The position numbers and the translations under genes were made by a program. Shown here piece after piece: positions 1 through 8,817 of a stretch of 51,576 nucleotides of DNA. The stretch is taken from positions 1 to 51,576 of the forward strand of contig DATLGO010000080.1 in NCBI GenBank assembly GCA_035540375.1. Direction: 5' to 3'. The notes under the pieces were generated by a model. That model made no database searches, had not been told where the DNA came from, and worked only from the letters and a program-made list of their open reading frames with translations. How positions within the stretch are numbered: the stretch's first letter is position 1; each line of letters opens with the position of its first letter. The DNA comes from Candidatus Thermoplasmatota archaeon. GTDB lineage: Archaea; Thermoplasmatota; SW-10-69-26; JACQPN01; JAJPHT01.

Positions 1-149
1 TCCATGAGGGGGTGAATAGGGGGTGAATAAGAATGCCGGACCCAGCCCTTGAGGCGCCATGGCGGCGAGGTTGCATAAGTGTTTGGAACCGCGACCGCCG
101 CACGCGGTTTGACCTGTGTTTCCTGTGGATTACGTGCGGCGGGTCCACG
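1..149. other. Intergenic edge with an 11-bp tandem repeat
   Basis: No convincing gene lies here. Bases 8-18 and 19-29 are two perfect adjacent copies of GGGGGTGAATA. Open frames crossing this stretch are antisense shadows of the M20 peptidase gene that ends at 150. The repeat lies downstream of that gene's stop codon, so it could belong to its 3' end or to a neighbour outside the window. Confidence 0.5.
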
Positions 150-1610
150 TCACCGGCGCCCTCTCGCGCGGGCCTTCTTTGGCCGCTTCGCGCGGCCCGC
201 AAGCGACGCGGGCGTCTCCTTCGCGAGCGCGTCGAAGAACCGGACCGAGGCCTCGATGCCCCGCTCGAAGTTCGCGACGCGGATGTGCTCGTTCGGCGCA
301 TGCAGGTTCTCGTCGTGGAGGCCGAAGCCCATGAGGACGGTGGGGACGCCGAGGACGTCCGCGAACGTCCCGACGACCGGGATGGAGCCTCCCTCGGCCG
401 CGAACACGACCTTCGTTCCCGGGAAGGCGCCTTCGAGGGCGCGCACGCCGGCGCCGAGCGCGCGATGGTCGATCGGCACCTTCGCCGGGGGGTTCGCGCT
501 CGGCTGCTCGACCTTGAAGCGGATGCCGGGCGCGCGCTTCTCGAAGTCCTTGACGAACGCGCGGAACCGTCTTCCGACCTTCTGCGGGTCCTGCCTCCCG
601 ACGAGACGCATCGAGACCTTCGCGTGGGCCTCGTTCGGGAGCACGGTCTTCTGACCCGCGCCGATGTACCCGCCCCAGAAGCCGTTGACTTCGAACGTCG
701 GCCGCACGGTGGTGGCCTCGATGGGCGTCCAGCCCTTCTCCACGAAGAGCTTCCCGAGACCGAGGGACCGCCGATACTTCGCCTCGTTGAACGGCAGCTT
801 CGCGAGGGCCTTGCGCTCGTCGGCATCGACCTCCGCCCCTTCGTAGAATCCGGGGATGAGCACGCGGCCCGTCTTCGGGTCCTTCGCGGCGGCGAGGAGC
901 TTCGCGAGCCACTCGACCGCGTTCGGGACGGCGCCGCCGAACGTGCCCGAGTGCAGGTCGCCCGCGGCGCCGCGCGCCGTGACGTAGAAGTAAGCGAGAC
1001 CGCGCAGGCTGTAGACGATGGAGGGGTGCTTCTCGTCCCACATGGAGGAGTCGGAGATGAGGACCACGTCGGCCGCGAGCCGCTTCGCGTGATCGCGCAC
1101 CGCCTGCTCGAGGTTGCGGCTTCCCACCTCCTCCTCGCCCTCGATCATGAACTTCACGTTCACCGGCAGGCGTCCGTTCGCGGCGAGGTGCGCCTCGACG
1201 CCCTTGATGTGCGTGAACATCTGACCCTTGTCGTCCGTCGCGCCGCGCGCGTACACCTTTCCGTCGCGCACCGTGGGCTCGAAGGCGGGCGAGTGCCAGA
1301 GCTCGAGCGGCTCCGCAGGCTGGACGTCGTAATGGCCGTAGACCAGCACCGTCGGGGCGCCCTCCGCATGGAGCCAGTCGCCGTAGATCCAGGGGTGGCC
1401 CCGTGCGTCGCGCGCGCCGGTCGGAACGACCTCGACGTTCTCGAGGCCCGCCCGCCGCATCGCATCCGCGACCCACGTCGCGGCGCGCTCCATGTCCTTC
1501 GCGCGCTCGGGTTGGGCGCTCACGCTCGGGATGCGCAGAAGCTCAAACAGCTCCGCGAGGCTCGTCTCGCGGCGCGCGCGGGCGTGCGCGACCGGGTCCG
1601 GCATGGACAT
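150..1610 (-). CDS. M20 family dipeptidase (CNDP-like)
   Basis: A 486-residue cytosolic zinc metallopeptidase of family M20, the group of carnosine dipeptidase-like enzymes that cleave short peptides. Visible metal-site motifs in order are GHYDVQP (about residue 91), TDDKG (about 125, bridging Asp), EGEEEVGS (about 158, catalytic and metal Glu), an SDSSMWDE Asp region, and a final HDENLHAPNEH near residue 437. Between the two halves lies the dimerisation insert (LHSGTFGG). The frame is open upstream to 1679, but a TATA-like box at 1630-1636 sits inside that extension, 25 bp before the ATG at 1610, so I use 1610. No signal peptide is seen. The gene is divergent from the antiporter at 1715. Substrate specificity cannot be told from sequence. 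Confidence 0.9.
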   Translation of the reverse strand: MSMPDPVAHARARRETSLAELFELLRIPSVSAQPERAKDMERAATWVADAMRRAGLENVEVVPTGARDARGHPWIYGDWLHAEGAPTVLVYGHYDVQPAEPLELWHSPAFEPTVRDGKVYARGATDDKGQMFTHIKGVEAHLAANGRLPVNVKFMIEGEEEVGSRNLEQAVRDHAKRLAADVVLISDSSMWDEKHPSIVYSLRGLAYFYVTARGAAGDLHSGTFGGAVPNAVEWLAKLLAAAKDPKTGRVLIPGFYEGAEVDADERKALAKLPFNEAKYRRSLGLGKLFVEKGWTPIEATTVRPTFEVNGFWGGYIGAGQKTVLPNEAHAKVSMRLVGRQDPQKVGRRFRAFVKDFEKRAPGIRFKVEQPSANPPAKVPIDHRALGAGVRALEGAFPGTKVVFAAEGGSIPVVGTFADVLGVPTVLMGFGLHDENLHAPNEHIRVANFERGIEASVRFFDALAKETPASLAGRAKRPKKARARGRR

Positions 1611-1629
1611 CGCCACGGCGCGGGGGCAG

Positions 1630-1636
1630 TATAAAA
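1630..1636 (-). promoter_or_regulatory. TATA box of the M20 peptidase gene
   Basis: On the minus strand this reads TTTTATA, an AT-rich island in GC-rich surroundings. Its centre is about 24 bp from the ATG at 1610, the usual distance from an archaeal TATA box to the transcription start, so the transcript is probably leaderless. Confidence 0.65.
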
Positions 1637-1714
1637 CCCCTCGACACGGACCGCGCCTTGGCGCGGGGCGCGCCTTCATGAGCCGGCCGACCGCTCGACG
1701 GGCGGGCTGACCCC

Positions 1715-2998
1715 TTGGCGATCGACCCGCTCCCGATCCTCGCGACGTTCGCCGGCGTGATCGCGCTCGGGTTCCTCGGCTACGTCCTTTTCGACCGCAC
1801 CCGCATCACGGACGTCCTGCTCCTCATCGCCTTCGGCGTCCTCGTGGGCCCCGTGTTCGGCGTCTTCGACGTCGAGGGCTTCAAGAGCGCGAGCGGTCTC
1901 GTGGGCACGCTCGCGCTCATCGTCATCATGTTCGATGGCGGGCTCGGCCTCCATCTCCGCGACCTCGTCTCGGGCATCGCGCGCTCGACCGTGCTCGCGG
2001 TCGTGGGCTTCGTCGCGACGGTGGGGCTCATCGCGGGCGTCGGCCATTTCCACCTCGGCCTCGATTGGCCGGCGGCGGCGCTCCTCGGCACCATCCTCGG
2101 CGGCACGTCGGGCGTCATCATCATGCCGATCATCTCGCGCACGACCGCCGCGAACGGCACGCGCGTCCTGCTTTCGGTCGAGAGCGCCCTCACGGACGTG
2201 CTCTGCGTCATCGGCACCGTGACGCTCGTCGCCTTCTTCACGACGACCGCCGACGCGAGCTCGGGCGAGCGCGTAGGCGGAGCGCTCCGGAGCATCGCCT
2301 CGCAATTCTCGACGGCGATCGTGCTCGGCCTCTTCGGAGGCGTGGTGTGGCTGCGTCTCCTCAAGCGTCTCCAGTCGATGCGCTACAGCTACATGATCAC
2401 GCTCTCGGCCATCCTCTTCCTCTACGTGGGCGCCGAGGCCGTGGGCGGCAACGGAGCGATCGCGGCCCTCATCTTCGGCGTCGTGCTCGGAAACGGCTTC
2501 ATCATCGCGAGGAAGCTCGCCTTCGAGGGTCTCGAGTTCAGCGACCAGCAGCGCCAGTTCCAATCCGAGGTGGCGTTCCTCATCCGCGCCTTCTTCTTCG
2601 TGTACCTCGGCGTCATCCTCGACCCCGCGCTCGTCCTTCAGACGAGGTTCCTCGTCGACGCCGCCGTCATCCTCGCGGCCGCCCTCGCCGCGCGCGTGCT
2701 CGCCGTCTCGCTCGCGACGCGCGGAGACGGCGAGACCTCGAAGGATCGCGGGCTCATCACGCTCCTCTTTCCCCGCGGCCTCGCGGCGGCGGTGCTCGCG
2801 GGCCTCCCGGCGGCGGCCGGCGTTCCCGGCACGGAGAGCTTTGTAGCCCTCGCGTTCATCGTCATCGTCGCGACGAACCTCGTGGGCACGGGGGCCGTCG
2901 TCGGCTACGAGATGAAGAAGCGGCGGATGGTCGACGTGCCTGTCGTCGCGCCCACGGCCGAAGCGCCGGCATCCGTTCCCGACGAAGCCGCCCGCTGA
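1715..2998 (+). CDS. Cation/proton antiporter (CPA1/NhaP-like)
   Basis: A 427-residue polytopic membrane protein with about 12 hydrophobic segments filling almost the whole length, typical of Na+/H+ or K+/H+ exchangers. The stretch MFDGGLGLHLRDL (about residues 71-83) matches the conserved region after TM3 in CPA1 proteins, and SVESALTD (about 153-160) sits where the ion-binding ND or DD motif lies; here the pair reads Thr-Asp. The C-terminal end (about 405-427) is a short soluble tail; there is no TrkA-C regulatory domain. The start is TTG at 1715. It exchanges monovalent cations for protons across the cytoplasmic membrane; the ion cannot be assigned. The next gene on the same strand begins 43 bp downstream. 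Confidence 0.85.
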   Translation: MAIDPLPILATFAGVIALGFLGYVLFDRTRITDVLLLIAFGVLVGPVFGVFDVEGFKSASGLVGTLALIVIMFDGGLGLHLRDLVSGIARSTVLAVVGFVATVGLIAGVGHFHLGLDWPAAALLGTILGGTSGVIIMPIISRTTAANGTRVLLSVESALTDVLCVIGTVTLVAFFTTTADASSGERVGGALRSIASQFSTAIVLGLFGGVVWLRLLKRLQSMRYSYMITLSAILFLYVGAEAVGGNGAIAALIFGVVLGNGFIIARKLAFEGLEFSDQQRQFQSEVAFLIRAFFFVYLGVILDPALVLQTRFLVDAAVILAAALAARVLAVSLATRGDGETSKDRGLITLLFPRGLAAAVLAGLPAAAGVPGTESFVALAFIVIVATNLVGTGAVVGYEMKKRRMVDVPVVAPTAEAPASVPDEAAR

Positions 2999-3041
2999 AG
3001 GGGCCACAAGGCATTCCCTTCGCGAACCGCCACGAAGGACC

Positions 3042-3413
3042 ATGCCCGAGCAGCCTTACGAGGAGAAGGACGACACGGCCGGGCCCGCGGCGAAGCGAGC
3101 CATCGGGACCGTCGCGCGCGAAGGGCGGCCCACCCCAGAAACGCGCACGGGCGAACCGATGGACCGCACGCTTTCGCGGCGCATCGCGCGATCGCACGGC
3201 ATCCCGACCGATCTCGACCTCCGGCTCGACAGCCTTCGGTTCCCCGCGGCGAAAGCCACGCTCGAGCGCGCCCTCGCGGACGCCGAAGGCGACGTCGGGA
3301 CGGGCTGGCGCCGTGTCCGCGACCTCGTCGAGCGCCTCCCCAAGGACGAGTACGCCTCCGGCAAGGAGGTCCGCCAGGCCCTCGCCCGCCTCGCCGGGGA
3401 GGACGTGCGATAG
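3042..3413 (+). CDS. DUF2795 domain protein
   Basis: A 123-residue soluble protein. The second half matches the DUF2795 pattern: a short strand and helix containing LDSLRFPAAKATLERAL, followed by a helix ending LVERLPKDEYASGKEVRQAL (about residues 62-117). In the family the signature is a YPA/FPA turn followed some 25-35 residues later by LPDREY-S. The first 45 residues are charged and probably disordered. The molecular function of the family is not established. It follows the antiporter by 43 bp on the same strand and could be co-transcribed with it. Confidence 0.75.
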   Translation: MPEQPYEEKDDTAGPAAKRAIGTVAREGRPTPETRTGEPMDRTLSRRIARSHGIPTDLDLRLDSLRFPAAKATLERALADAEGDVGTGWRRVRDLVERLPKDEYASGKEVRQALARLAGEDVR

Positions 3414-3485
3414 GTCGATGGGTCCGTTCGCCCGCCGCCCAACCTCAAGCGAGGGCAGAAGGCCACCCCGCGCCTCGTGGGGTCG

Positions 3486-4073
3486 ATGAACGCGCGAAAC
3501 CCCCTCGCGAAGCGCCTCGGAAACGTGACCGCCCTCCTCGCCCTGCTCGCGGCTGCGGGCACCGGGCAGGCCATGTACATCGAGACACCGCTCCTCATCG
3601 ACGCGCCCCACCGCGTCGACGTCGGCGACGTCATCGACATCACGATCATGCCCGCGAACGACACGCATCGCGCCGCCTTCGCGGGGCGCGTCGTGAGGAT
3701 CGTCGCCGTCGACTTCGAGACGAACACGCTCACCGTCATCGTTGAAGCGCTGACGCTCGACGCGTCCGCGAGCGCGAAGTTCCAGTGGACGGTGCCCGCC
3801 GAGCGCGACGCGCAGAATCTCGAGATCCGCGTCCTCGCCGCGAAGGAGACGGTCGCCTTCAAGCACGTCGTCGTCGGCGACGCGGAGGAGATGGCCTTCG
3901 CCCTCGGCAAGGGCAACCTCGAGTCGCAATCCGGCCCCGCCGGGGACAAGACGGCCGACCGCCCGGTCGACGAGCGGCCCGCGGCCACGCCCGGGGCGGG
4001 CCTCGTGGTGGCCCTCGCGGCCGGGCTCGTCGCCGCCGTCGCCGTCGCCGCCGCGACCGTGCGCCGCAGGTAG
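3486..4073 (+). CDS. Exported, C-terminally anchored surface protein (paralog 1)
   Basis: A 195-residue protein with an N-terminal hydrophobic signal (about residues 13-30), a beta-rich exported domain starting MYIETPLLIDAP, a Pro/Asp-rich linker, and a C-terminal tail of TPGAG followed by about 20 hydrophobic residues and RRR. This tripartite tail resembles archaeal sorting signals of the PGF-CTERM type, with Ala in place of Phe. The next gene is a paralog: both begin the mature domain with (I)YM-TPL-I and carry a VGD-I-ITV--ND block. ATG at 3486 is preferred; an in-frame GTG lies 9 bp upstream. Function unknown; an Ig-like fold is an inference. Confidence 0.75.
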   Translation: MNARNPLAKRLGNVTALLALLAAAGTGQAMYIETPLLIDAPHRVDVGDVIDITIMPANDTHRAAFAGRVVRIVAVDFETNTLTVIVEALTLDASASAKFQWTVPAERDAQNLEIRVLAAKETVAFKHVVVGDAEEMAFALGKGNLESQSGPAGDKTADRPVDERPAATPGAGLVVALAAGLVAAVAVAAATVRRR

Positions 4074-4086
4074 AGTGCCTCCAACT

Positions 4087-4114
4087 CCGGGCGCCCGGGC
4101 GACCGGGCGCCCGG
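4087..4114 (+). terminator. GC-rich hairpin after paralog 1
   Basis: CCGGGCGCCCGG at 4087-4098 and again at 4103-4114, separated by gcga, forms a perfect 12-bp stem with a 4-base loop, 13 bp after the stop at 4073. No T tract follows, so it may act as an RNA 3'-end structure rather than a classical terminator. Confidence 0.5.
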
Positions 4115-4156
4115 TCGTCTGGAGGGTGGGCGCGCGCCCAACCTGGAGCCAAATCC

Positions 4157-4163
4157 CTTATTC
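4157..4163 (+). promoter_or_regulatory. TATA-like element before paralog 2
   Basis: The AT-rich run CTTATTC lies 25 bp (centre to start) before the ATG at 4185 in a GC-rich intergenic region. Spacing fits a leaderless archaeal transcript. Confidence 0.45.
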
Positions 4164-4184
4164 TTCGACGCCCTCCCGGATCGC

Positions 4185-4757
4185 ATGAAGTTCCGAGCCC
4201 TGGCCCTCGCGGCCATCGCGACCGCGCTCTTCGCCGCCCCGGCGGCGCAGGCCATCTACATGGTGACCCCCCTCACGATCCAGGCCGACGAGGGGACCGC
4301 GAACGTCGGCGACGCCGTGCCCATCACGGTGACCGCCTACAACGACTCGACGCAGGCCGACTGGGCCGGCAAGACCATCGCCGTCCGCCTCTTCGTGGTC
4401 GAGACCGAGGAGGAACACCTCGTTCTCGAGTCCCTCGCGCTCGACGAGAAGGCGGCCGCCGCGTTCACGTGGGACGTCCCCGCGTACGCCGACGACAAGA
4501 ACGTCGTCCTCCTCCTCAAGAGCGACACGAACGAGACGCTCGCGCGGCGCGACTTCGCGATCGGGGACGCCGAGCCCATCTACCGCCTGATGGCGGAAAG
4601 CGGGCCCGGCAACGAGAAGGTCTCCCGCGACGACAGCGCGCTCGACACGGGCGCCCCGCCCGCCTCGCCCTCGCGCACGCCTGGCCCCGCGGCCCTCGCG
4701 CTCGTCGGCGCGGGCCTCGCGGCGGCGCTCGGCCTCGCGCTCGCGCGCCGCCGGTAG
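4185..4757 (+). CDS. Exported, C-terminally anchored surface protein (paralog 2)
   Basis: A 190-residue paralog of the preceding gene. Signal peptide about residues 1-22 (ending AAPAAQA), mature domain beginning IYMVTPLTIQA, a VGDAVPITVTAYNDS strand block, and a C-terminal TPGPA motif, about 18 hydrophobic residues and ARRR. The two proteins share domain order and tail design but are diverged. It has its own TATA-like element and start, and a strong hairpin separates it from paralog 1, so the two are probably separate transcripts. Role at the cell surface is inferred; no enzymatic motif is seen. Confidence 0.75.
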   Translation: MKFRALALAAIATALFAAPAAQAIYMVTPLTIQADEGTANVGDAVPITVTAYNDSTQADWAGKTIAVRLFVVETEEEHLVLESLALDEKAAAAFTWDVPAYADDKNVVLLLKSDTNETLARRDFAIGDAEPIYRLMAESGPGNEKVSRDDSALDTGAPPASPSRTPGPAALALVGAGLAAALGLALARRR

Positions 4758-4763
4758 GCGCGA

Positions 4764-5741
4764 TCAATGGGCGGCTCGCATGACGAGCCGCCCGCCCTCC
4801 TCGTCGAACCGGGATCCATAGGCGCGGGACCGCCGGTCGAGCGCGCGGCGGGTCGCCTCCGCGTCCTCGCCGGGCGCGAGGTCGACCGCCGCGCGTCGCG
4901 GGTCGATGAGAACGGGGGTGAGCCTCAACGCGCGCGCTTCGCCGTGACCGAGGTCCACCTCGTAGAGGAAAGAACGGTCGTTGCGCAGCCGTGGGTCCAC
5001 CCGATAATCGTCCACGAAATCCCCCGTGTCGTAAAGGATGAGCGAGCGGCGTCGCCGCTCGACGCCCTGGATGACGTGGGCGCTCGTCCCCCAGAAGACG
5101 GCCGCCCCCGCGTCCACGACGGATCGCGCGAAGGTTTCGAACGCGCGCGTCGGTCGCGTCCTCATGTTCGGGCCCCAGTGCGCGGCCACGACCAGCGCGT
5201 CGCATGCCCGGTGGGCGCGGGCCACGCGCGCAAGCAGCGAACCGTGGGCCCGCGACCCGGGTTCGATCGGACACCACGCGACGCCGGGACGCGAGGGCCC
5301 CGCGGCCCAACCGGGCTCGTTGTCGGTGAAGGCGAGGAGACCGACCCGCATGCCGCGGGATTCCACGAATGCGGGCGTCCAGGCTTCATCCGCGTCGCGA
5401 CCCGCGCCCGCGCGCGCGATCCCCGCGGCGTCGAGCCGCTCGAGCATGTCCACGAACGCTTCCGGTCCGTAGTCGAAAACGTGGTTGTTCGCGAGCGTCA
5501 CCGCGTCGATTGCGGCCGCGCGCAGCGCGGCGATCGCCTCGGGGGGCGCCCGGAAGTTGAAGGTCTTATCGACCGGGGCGCCCCGGTTCGAGACGACGCA
5601 TTCGAGGTTCACGAAGCGCAGATCGGCGGCGAGGAGCGCCGGAAGCGTCCCGCCCCAGACGTGCTCCGCGCCGGCCTCCCTCAGCCGTTCCCCGACATGG
5701 CGACCGAGCATGACGTCACCCGCAAGCGCGACCCTGGGCAT
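4764..5741 (-). CDS. CapA family protein (metallophosphatase fold)
   Basis: A 325-residue protein of the CapA/PGA_cap family. Diagnostic motifs in order are GDVMLGR (residues 8-14), FVNLE, TLANNHVFDYG, VAAHWGPN and GTSAHVIQGVE, matching the metal-binding loops of a calcineurin-like fold. The family is named from poly-gamma-glutamate capsule synthesis, but archaeal members occur without other capsule genes, and none are seen here. No signal peptide or membrane helix is obvious. It lies 49 bp downstream of, and on the same strand as, the M29 aminopeptidase gene, so the two are likely co-transcribed. Biochemical substrate unknown. Confidence 0.85.
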   Translation of the reverse strand: MPRVALAGDVMLGRHVGERLREAGAEHVWGGTLPALLAADLRFVNLECVVSNRGAPVDKTFNFRAPPEAIAALRAAAIDAVTLANNHVFDYGPEAFVDMLERLDAAGIARAGAGRDADEAWTPAFVESRGMRVGLLAFTDNEPGWAAGPSRPGVAWCPIEPGSRAHGSLLARVARAHRACDALVVAAHWGPNMRTRPTRAFETFARSVVDAGAAVFWGTSAHVIQGVERRRRSLILYDTGDFVDDYRVDPRLRNDRSFLYEVDLGHGEARALRLTPVLIDPRRAAVDLAPGEDAEATRRALDRRSRAYGSRFDEEGGRLVMRAAH

Positions 5742-5790
5742 GAGCGACCAGCGGGCGGCGGGACCGAATGTCTTCGCGCCGCTTCCTCGA

Positions 5791-6780
5791 TCAGAGGACG
5801 TAGCGCCCTGCTTGCTGGACCCTCTCGCCGTCGAGCCACACGTCGGTCTCGAGGATGACGCAGTCGACGTGGGTCTTCTCGTGCCAGGGCGCGCCCGTCT
5901 CCTCGGGATACGGGTTTCCGAACGCGACGTGGACGCCCACGATCTTCTCGTCCTGGAGGAGGTTGCCGACGAGCCGCGTGAGGCCCAGGTTCGTGCCGAG
6001 CGCGAACTCGCCCGCCCGCGCCGAGTTGGGCCCCGTCTGCAGATAGGCGCGGAACTCGGCGACGACCTCGGGGGTGCCGCCCGCGATGCTTTCGAGGTCG
6101 ACCCACGAATCGCGCACGTCGAAGCGCACCGGAGGCACGAGCTCCCCGTATTTCTCGGAGAAGAAGTCCCCGAGCAGGTTCGTGACGACGCGCCCGTTCA
6201 TGCGGTACGGCGCGGTGTACGTCTCGCCCGCGGGAAGGTTTCCCCAATCCCCCCTGCGGTGGAACTTGCCGGTGTCGGCGAGCCACTTCCAGTCGCTCTT
6301 GAACTCGACCGAGAAGTCCGTTCCGTTCGGGTTCGTGACGCGGGCGGTGCGCGCGCGCTTGGCTCGCTCGAACACCTTGAGGGTGAGCGCCTCGACGGCG
6401 TCGTAGTCCGCGTTCATGCCCTCCTCCATGAGGACGCGCGTGACCCCGGGCATGTGGCCGTGCCGGGCGCGACCGCGGATGTACTTGCGGAATTCCATCC
6501 GCGCGGGCAGCTCGCCCTTCACGCTCGCGGCGGCCCAGACGGTGACGTCCGCGCGGGAAGCGGCTTCGGCGAGCGCCTTGGGGACCTCCTTGAGCGGTCG
6601 CGCGCCGAGGTCGTCGAGATCGAAGCGCTCGACCGCGTCCGTCGCCGCGCGCGCGTGACGCTCGATCGCGTCTCCGATGTCGCGTGTCGATCCATCCGTC
6701 ACGAGGACGACGCGCTCGCCGCGCTTGACGGCGAGGCACGTGGTCACGACGTTGCGCGCGCCCTGGTCGAGGGAGCCCAT
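5791..6780 (-). CDS. M29 family aminopeptidase (AmpS/AmpT-like)
   Basis: A 329-residue cytosolic metallo-aminopeptidase of the thermophilic M29 family, which removes N-terminal residues from peptides using a two-metal centre. Supporting motifs are NLPAGETYTAP (catalytic Glu region), the FALGTN turn, EKIVGVHVAFG (metal His), and the closing THVDCVILE segment (metal His and Asp). Length is somewhat shorter than the usual 400 residues because the N-terminal domain is compact. The predicted start is ATG at 6780. With the M20 and M17 enzymes nearby it adds a third route for intracellular peptide breakdown. Confidence 0.85.
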   Translation of the reverse strand: MGSLDQGARNVVTTCLAVKRGERVVLVTDGSTRDIGDAIERHARAATDAVERFDLDDLGARPLKEVPKALAEAASRADVTVWAAASVKGELPARMEFRKYIRGRARHGHMPGVTRVLMEEGMNADYDAVEALTLKVFERAKRARTARVTNPNGTDFSVEFKSDWKWLADTGKFHRRGDWGNLPAGETYTAPYRMNGRVVTNLLGDFFSEKYGELVPPVRFDVRDSWVDLESIAGGTPEVVAEFRAYLQTGPNSARAGEFALGTNLGLTRLVGNLLQDEKIVGVHVAFGNPYPEETGAPWHEKTHVDCVILETDVWLDGERVQQAGRYVL

Positions 6781-6875
6781 CGCGCCCGGACCGGGAGGCG
6801 TCTGGATAAGGGTTCCCGTACGGGCCCCGGGCCCGAGCCGCTGGCTTCAAGGTCGGCGCCGCGCGTGGGCGCGCG

Positions 6876-7259
6876 ATGCGTCTCCTGTCCAGGCCCCGCG
6901 TGGCGGCCTCGATCGCGCTCGAGCGCGACCACGTCCGCGTCGCCCTCCCCCCCGCGGCGCGCGCGCTCGCGCTCAAACGGGACATCCTCGTTCCGTATTC
7001 GACGATCCGCGAATCGATCGCGACCGACGCCCCGTGGCCGGGCATCTTCGCGTTCAGGGTCGGAACCCACGTGCCGGGCGTCGTGTGCCTCGGCCGGTTC
7101 TGGATCGACGGCGAGAAGCGGTTCTACGCGTTCACGAAGGGCGATCGCGTGTTGACGCTCGCGCTGGACGGCCACGACTTCGACGCCATCGTCGTCGGGG
7201 CTCCGGACGCGGACGGGCTCGCGAGCGCCGTCCGGACGAAGCTCAGGTCGACTTCTTGA
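6876..7259 (+). CDS. PH-like domain protein
   Basis: A 127-residue soluble protein resembling bacterial/archaeal PH-like domains: an opening strand pair, LVPYSTIRES (about 47-56), a central G-H-PG--CLGRFW segment (about 69-80), FYAFTKGDRVLTLALDG and a final helix containing PDADGLASAV. These proteins are small beta-barrels with a capping helix, often with unknown ligands. The 3' end overlaps the 3' end of the convergent leucyl aminopeptidase gene by 17 bp. ATG at 6876 is the first in-frame start. Function not predictable. Confidence 0.65.
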   Translation: MRLLSRPRVAASIALERDHVRVALPPAARALALKRDILVPYSTIRESIATDAPWPGIFAFRVGTHVPGVVCLGRFWIDGEKRFYAFTKGDRVLTLALDGHDFDAIVVGAPDADGLASAVRTKLRSTS

Positions 7260-8817
7260 CCTTCGGCATGGGTTTCCAGTTCTGGGCGAGGTCCACGAGG
7301 AGCCGCACGCCCGCCCCCGTCGCGGGGCCGGGGCTGTACTCCTCGTTGTAGCCCGGGCGCGCGCCGTCGTCCCACGCCGTCCCCGCGATGTCGACGTGCA
7401 CCCACGGGTAGTCGACGAAACGCTCGAGAAACTTGCCGCCCTGGATCGCGTGCGCGGGGCGGCCGCCGGAATTCTTCACGTCCGCGATCTTCGAGTCGAC
7501 GAGCCGGTCGTACTCCTCGTAGAAGGGCAGCCGGAACACGCGCTCCCGCGTGCGCGTCGCGCTCGCCTCGAGGCGCGCCATCAGCTCCTCGCTGTTGCCC
7601 ATGATGCCGGAGGTCTGGTTGCCGAGCGCCACCACGACGCCGCCCGTGAGCGTCGCGAGGTCGACCACCGCGGCCGGGTCGTAGCGCGCCGCGTACGAGA
7701 GCGCGTCCGCGAGCACGAGGCGACCTTCGGCGTCCGTGTTGATGATCTCCATCGTCTTGCCGTTCATCGCCGTGATGACGTCGCCCGGCTTGAGCGCGGA
7801 CCCGGACGGCATGTTGTCCGTGAGCGGCGCGAGCCCGACGACGCGCTGGGGGATCTTGAGGAGCGCGCAGGCCCGCAGGAACCCGAAGACCGCGGCGGCG
7901 CCGGACTTGTCGCTTTTCATCTCGTCCATCTTGTCCGCGGGCTTGATCGAGATGCCGCCCGTGTCGAACGTGATCCCCTTCCCGACCGCGACGAACGGGG
8001 CGCCGGACTTCGAGCCCTCGTGCTCGAGGACGACGAAGCGGGGCTCGCGCGCGCTTCCCTGGTTGACGCCGAGGAGGCCGCCCATGCCGAGCTTCTCGAT
8101 CTCCTTCTTCGCGAGGACGGTGCACTTGAGGCCGACCTCCCTGGCCATGGCAGCGACGGTCTTCGCGATCGCTTCGGGATGCGCGTCGGGTCCCGAGACG
8201 GCGGCGATGTCGCGCGTGAAGTTCGTGCTCTCCGCGATGATCGCGCCGACGCGGACGCCTTCCTGGAGGTCCGCGAGCCGGCGGCGGTCGTTCTCGACAA
8301 GGATGACCTCGGCGAGCCGGCCGCGCTCCTCCTCGGCCTTCTTCTTCGTCCCCTCGCCGCGGTAGCGGTCGAAGCGATAGAGGCCGAGGAGGGCGCCCTC
8401 GGCAAGCGCTTGGCCCACGGCCTTCGCGGGGAGCCCCCCGATGCCGGCGCCGTGCGCGACCGTCGCGAACGACGCGACGCCGAGCTCGCGGGCGCGTTTC
8501 GCGGCGCGCGCGGAGACCTGGCGGACCTTGTCGAGGTCGGTCTTCGCGGGGTCGCCGAGGCCGATGAGCAGGATGCGCTTCGCGGCGCCTTCCCCCGGGT
8601 AGAGGACGAGCGTCTCCTTGAGCTTCCCCTTGAAATCGCCGGCCGCGAGCGCCCGGGCGATCGCGCCGCCCGAGGCCGCGTCCACGGCGCCCGTCGCGCC
8701 CGCGGGCTTCTTCACGCCTTCGAAGAGATTGACGACGACGAGGTCCGTCGGGACCTCCTGGACCTGACCCTGCCGGACGACGAGCTTGAGCGCGATGCGA
8801 AACCCCGCGTGGCGCAC
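7243..8817 (-). CDS. pepA: Leucyl aminopeptidase (M17, PepA family)
   Basis: A 524-residue enzyme with the M17 signature NTDAEGRL and upstream metal/catalytic block VGKGITFDTGGISIKP with the following KMDEMKSD segment. N-terminal residues 1-180 form the regulatory/macro-like domain, the rest the catalytic domain that forms hexamers in known members. It releases N-terminal residues from peptides using two metal ions. The start is GTG at 8817; an AT-rich run (8830-8840, reading AATCTTTTTC on this strand) lies 20-25 bp upstream and fits a TATA box. Convergent 17-bp overlap with the PH-like gene at the 3' end. Confidence 0.93.
   Translation of the reverse strand: MRHAGFRIALKLVVRQGQVQEVPTDLVVVNLFEGVKKPAGATGAVDAASGGAIARALAAGDFKGKLKETLVLYPGEGAAKRILLIGLGDPAKTDLDKVRQVSARAAKRARELGVASFATVAHGAGIGGLPAKAVGQALAEGALLGLYRFDRYRGEGTKKKAEEERGRLAEVILVENDRRRLADLQEGVRVGAIIAESTNFTRDIAAVSGPDAHPEAIAKTVAAMAREVGLKCTVLAKKEIEKLGMGGLLGVNQGSAREPRFVVLEHEGSKSGAPFVAVGKGITFDTGGISIKPADKMDEMKSDKSGAAAVFGFLRACALLKIPQRVVGLAPLTDNMPSGSALKPGDVITAMNGKTMEIINTDAEGRLVLADALSYAARYDPAAVVDLATLTGGVVVALGNQTSGIMGNSEELMARLEASATRTRERVFRLPFYEEYDRLVDSKIADVKNSGGRPAHAIQGGKFLERFVDYPWVHVDIAGTAWDDGARPGYNEEYSPGPATGAGVRLLVDLAQNWKPMPKVKKST

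Noticed and set aside
33-1634. A 533-residue open frame on the plus strand
   Set aside because: Antisense to the M20 peptidase gene, whose catalytic motifs are clear on the other strand; no recognisable protein.
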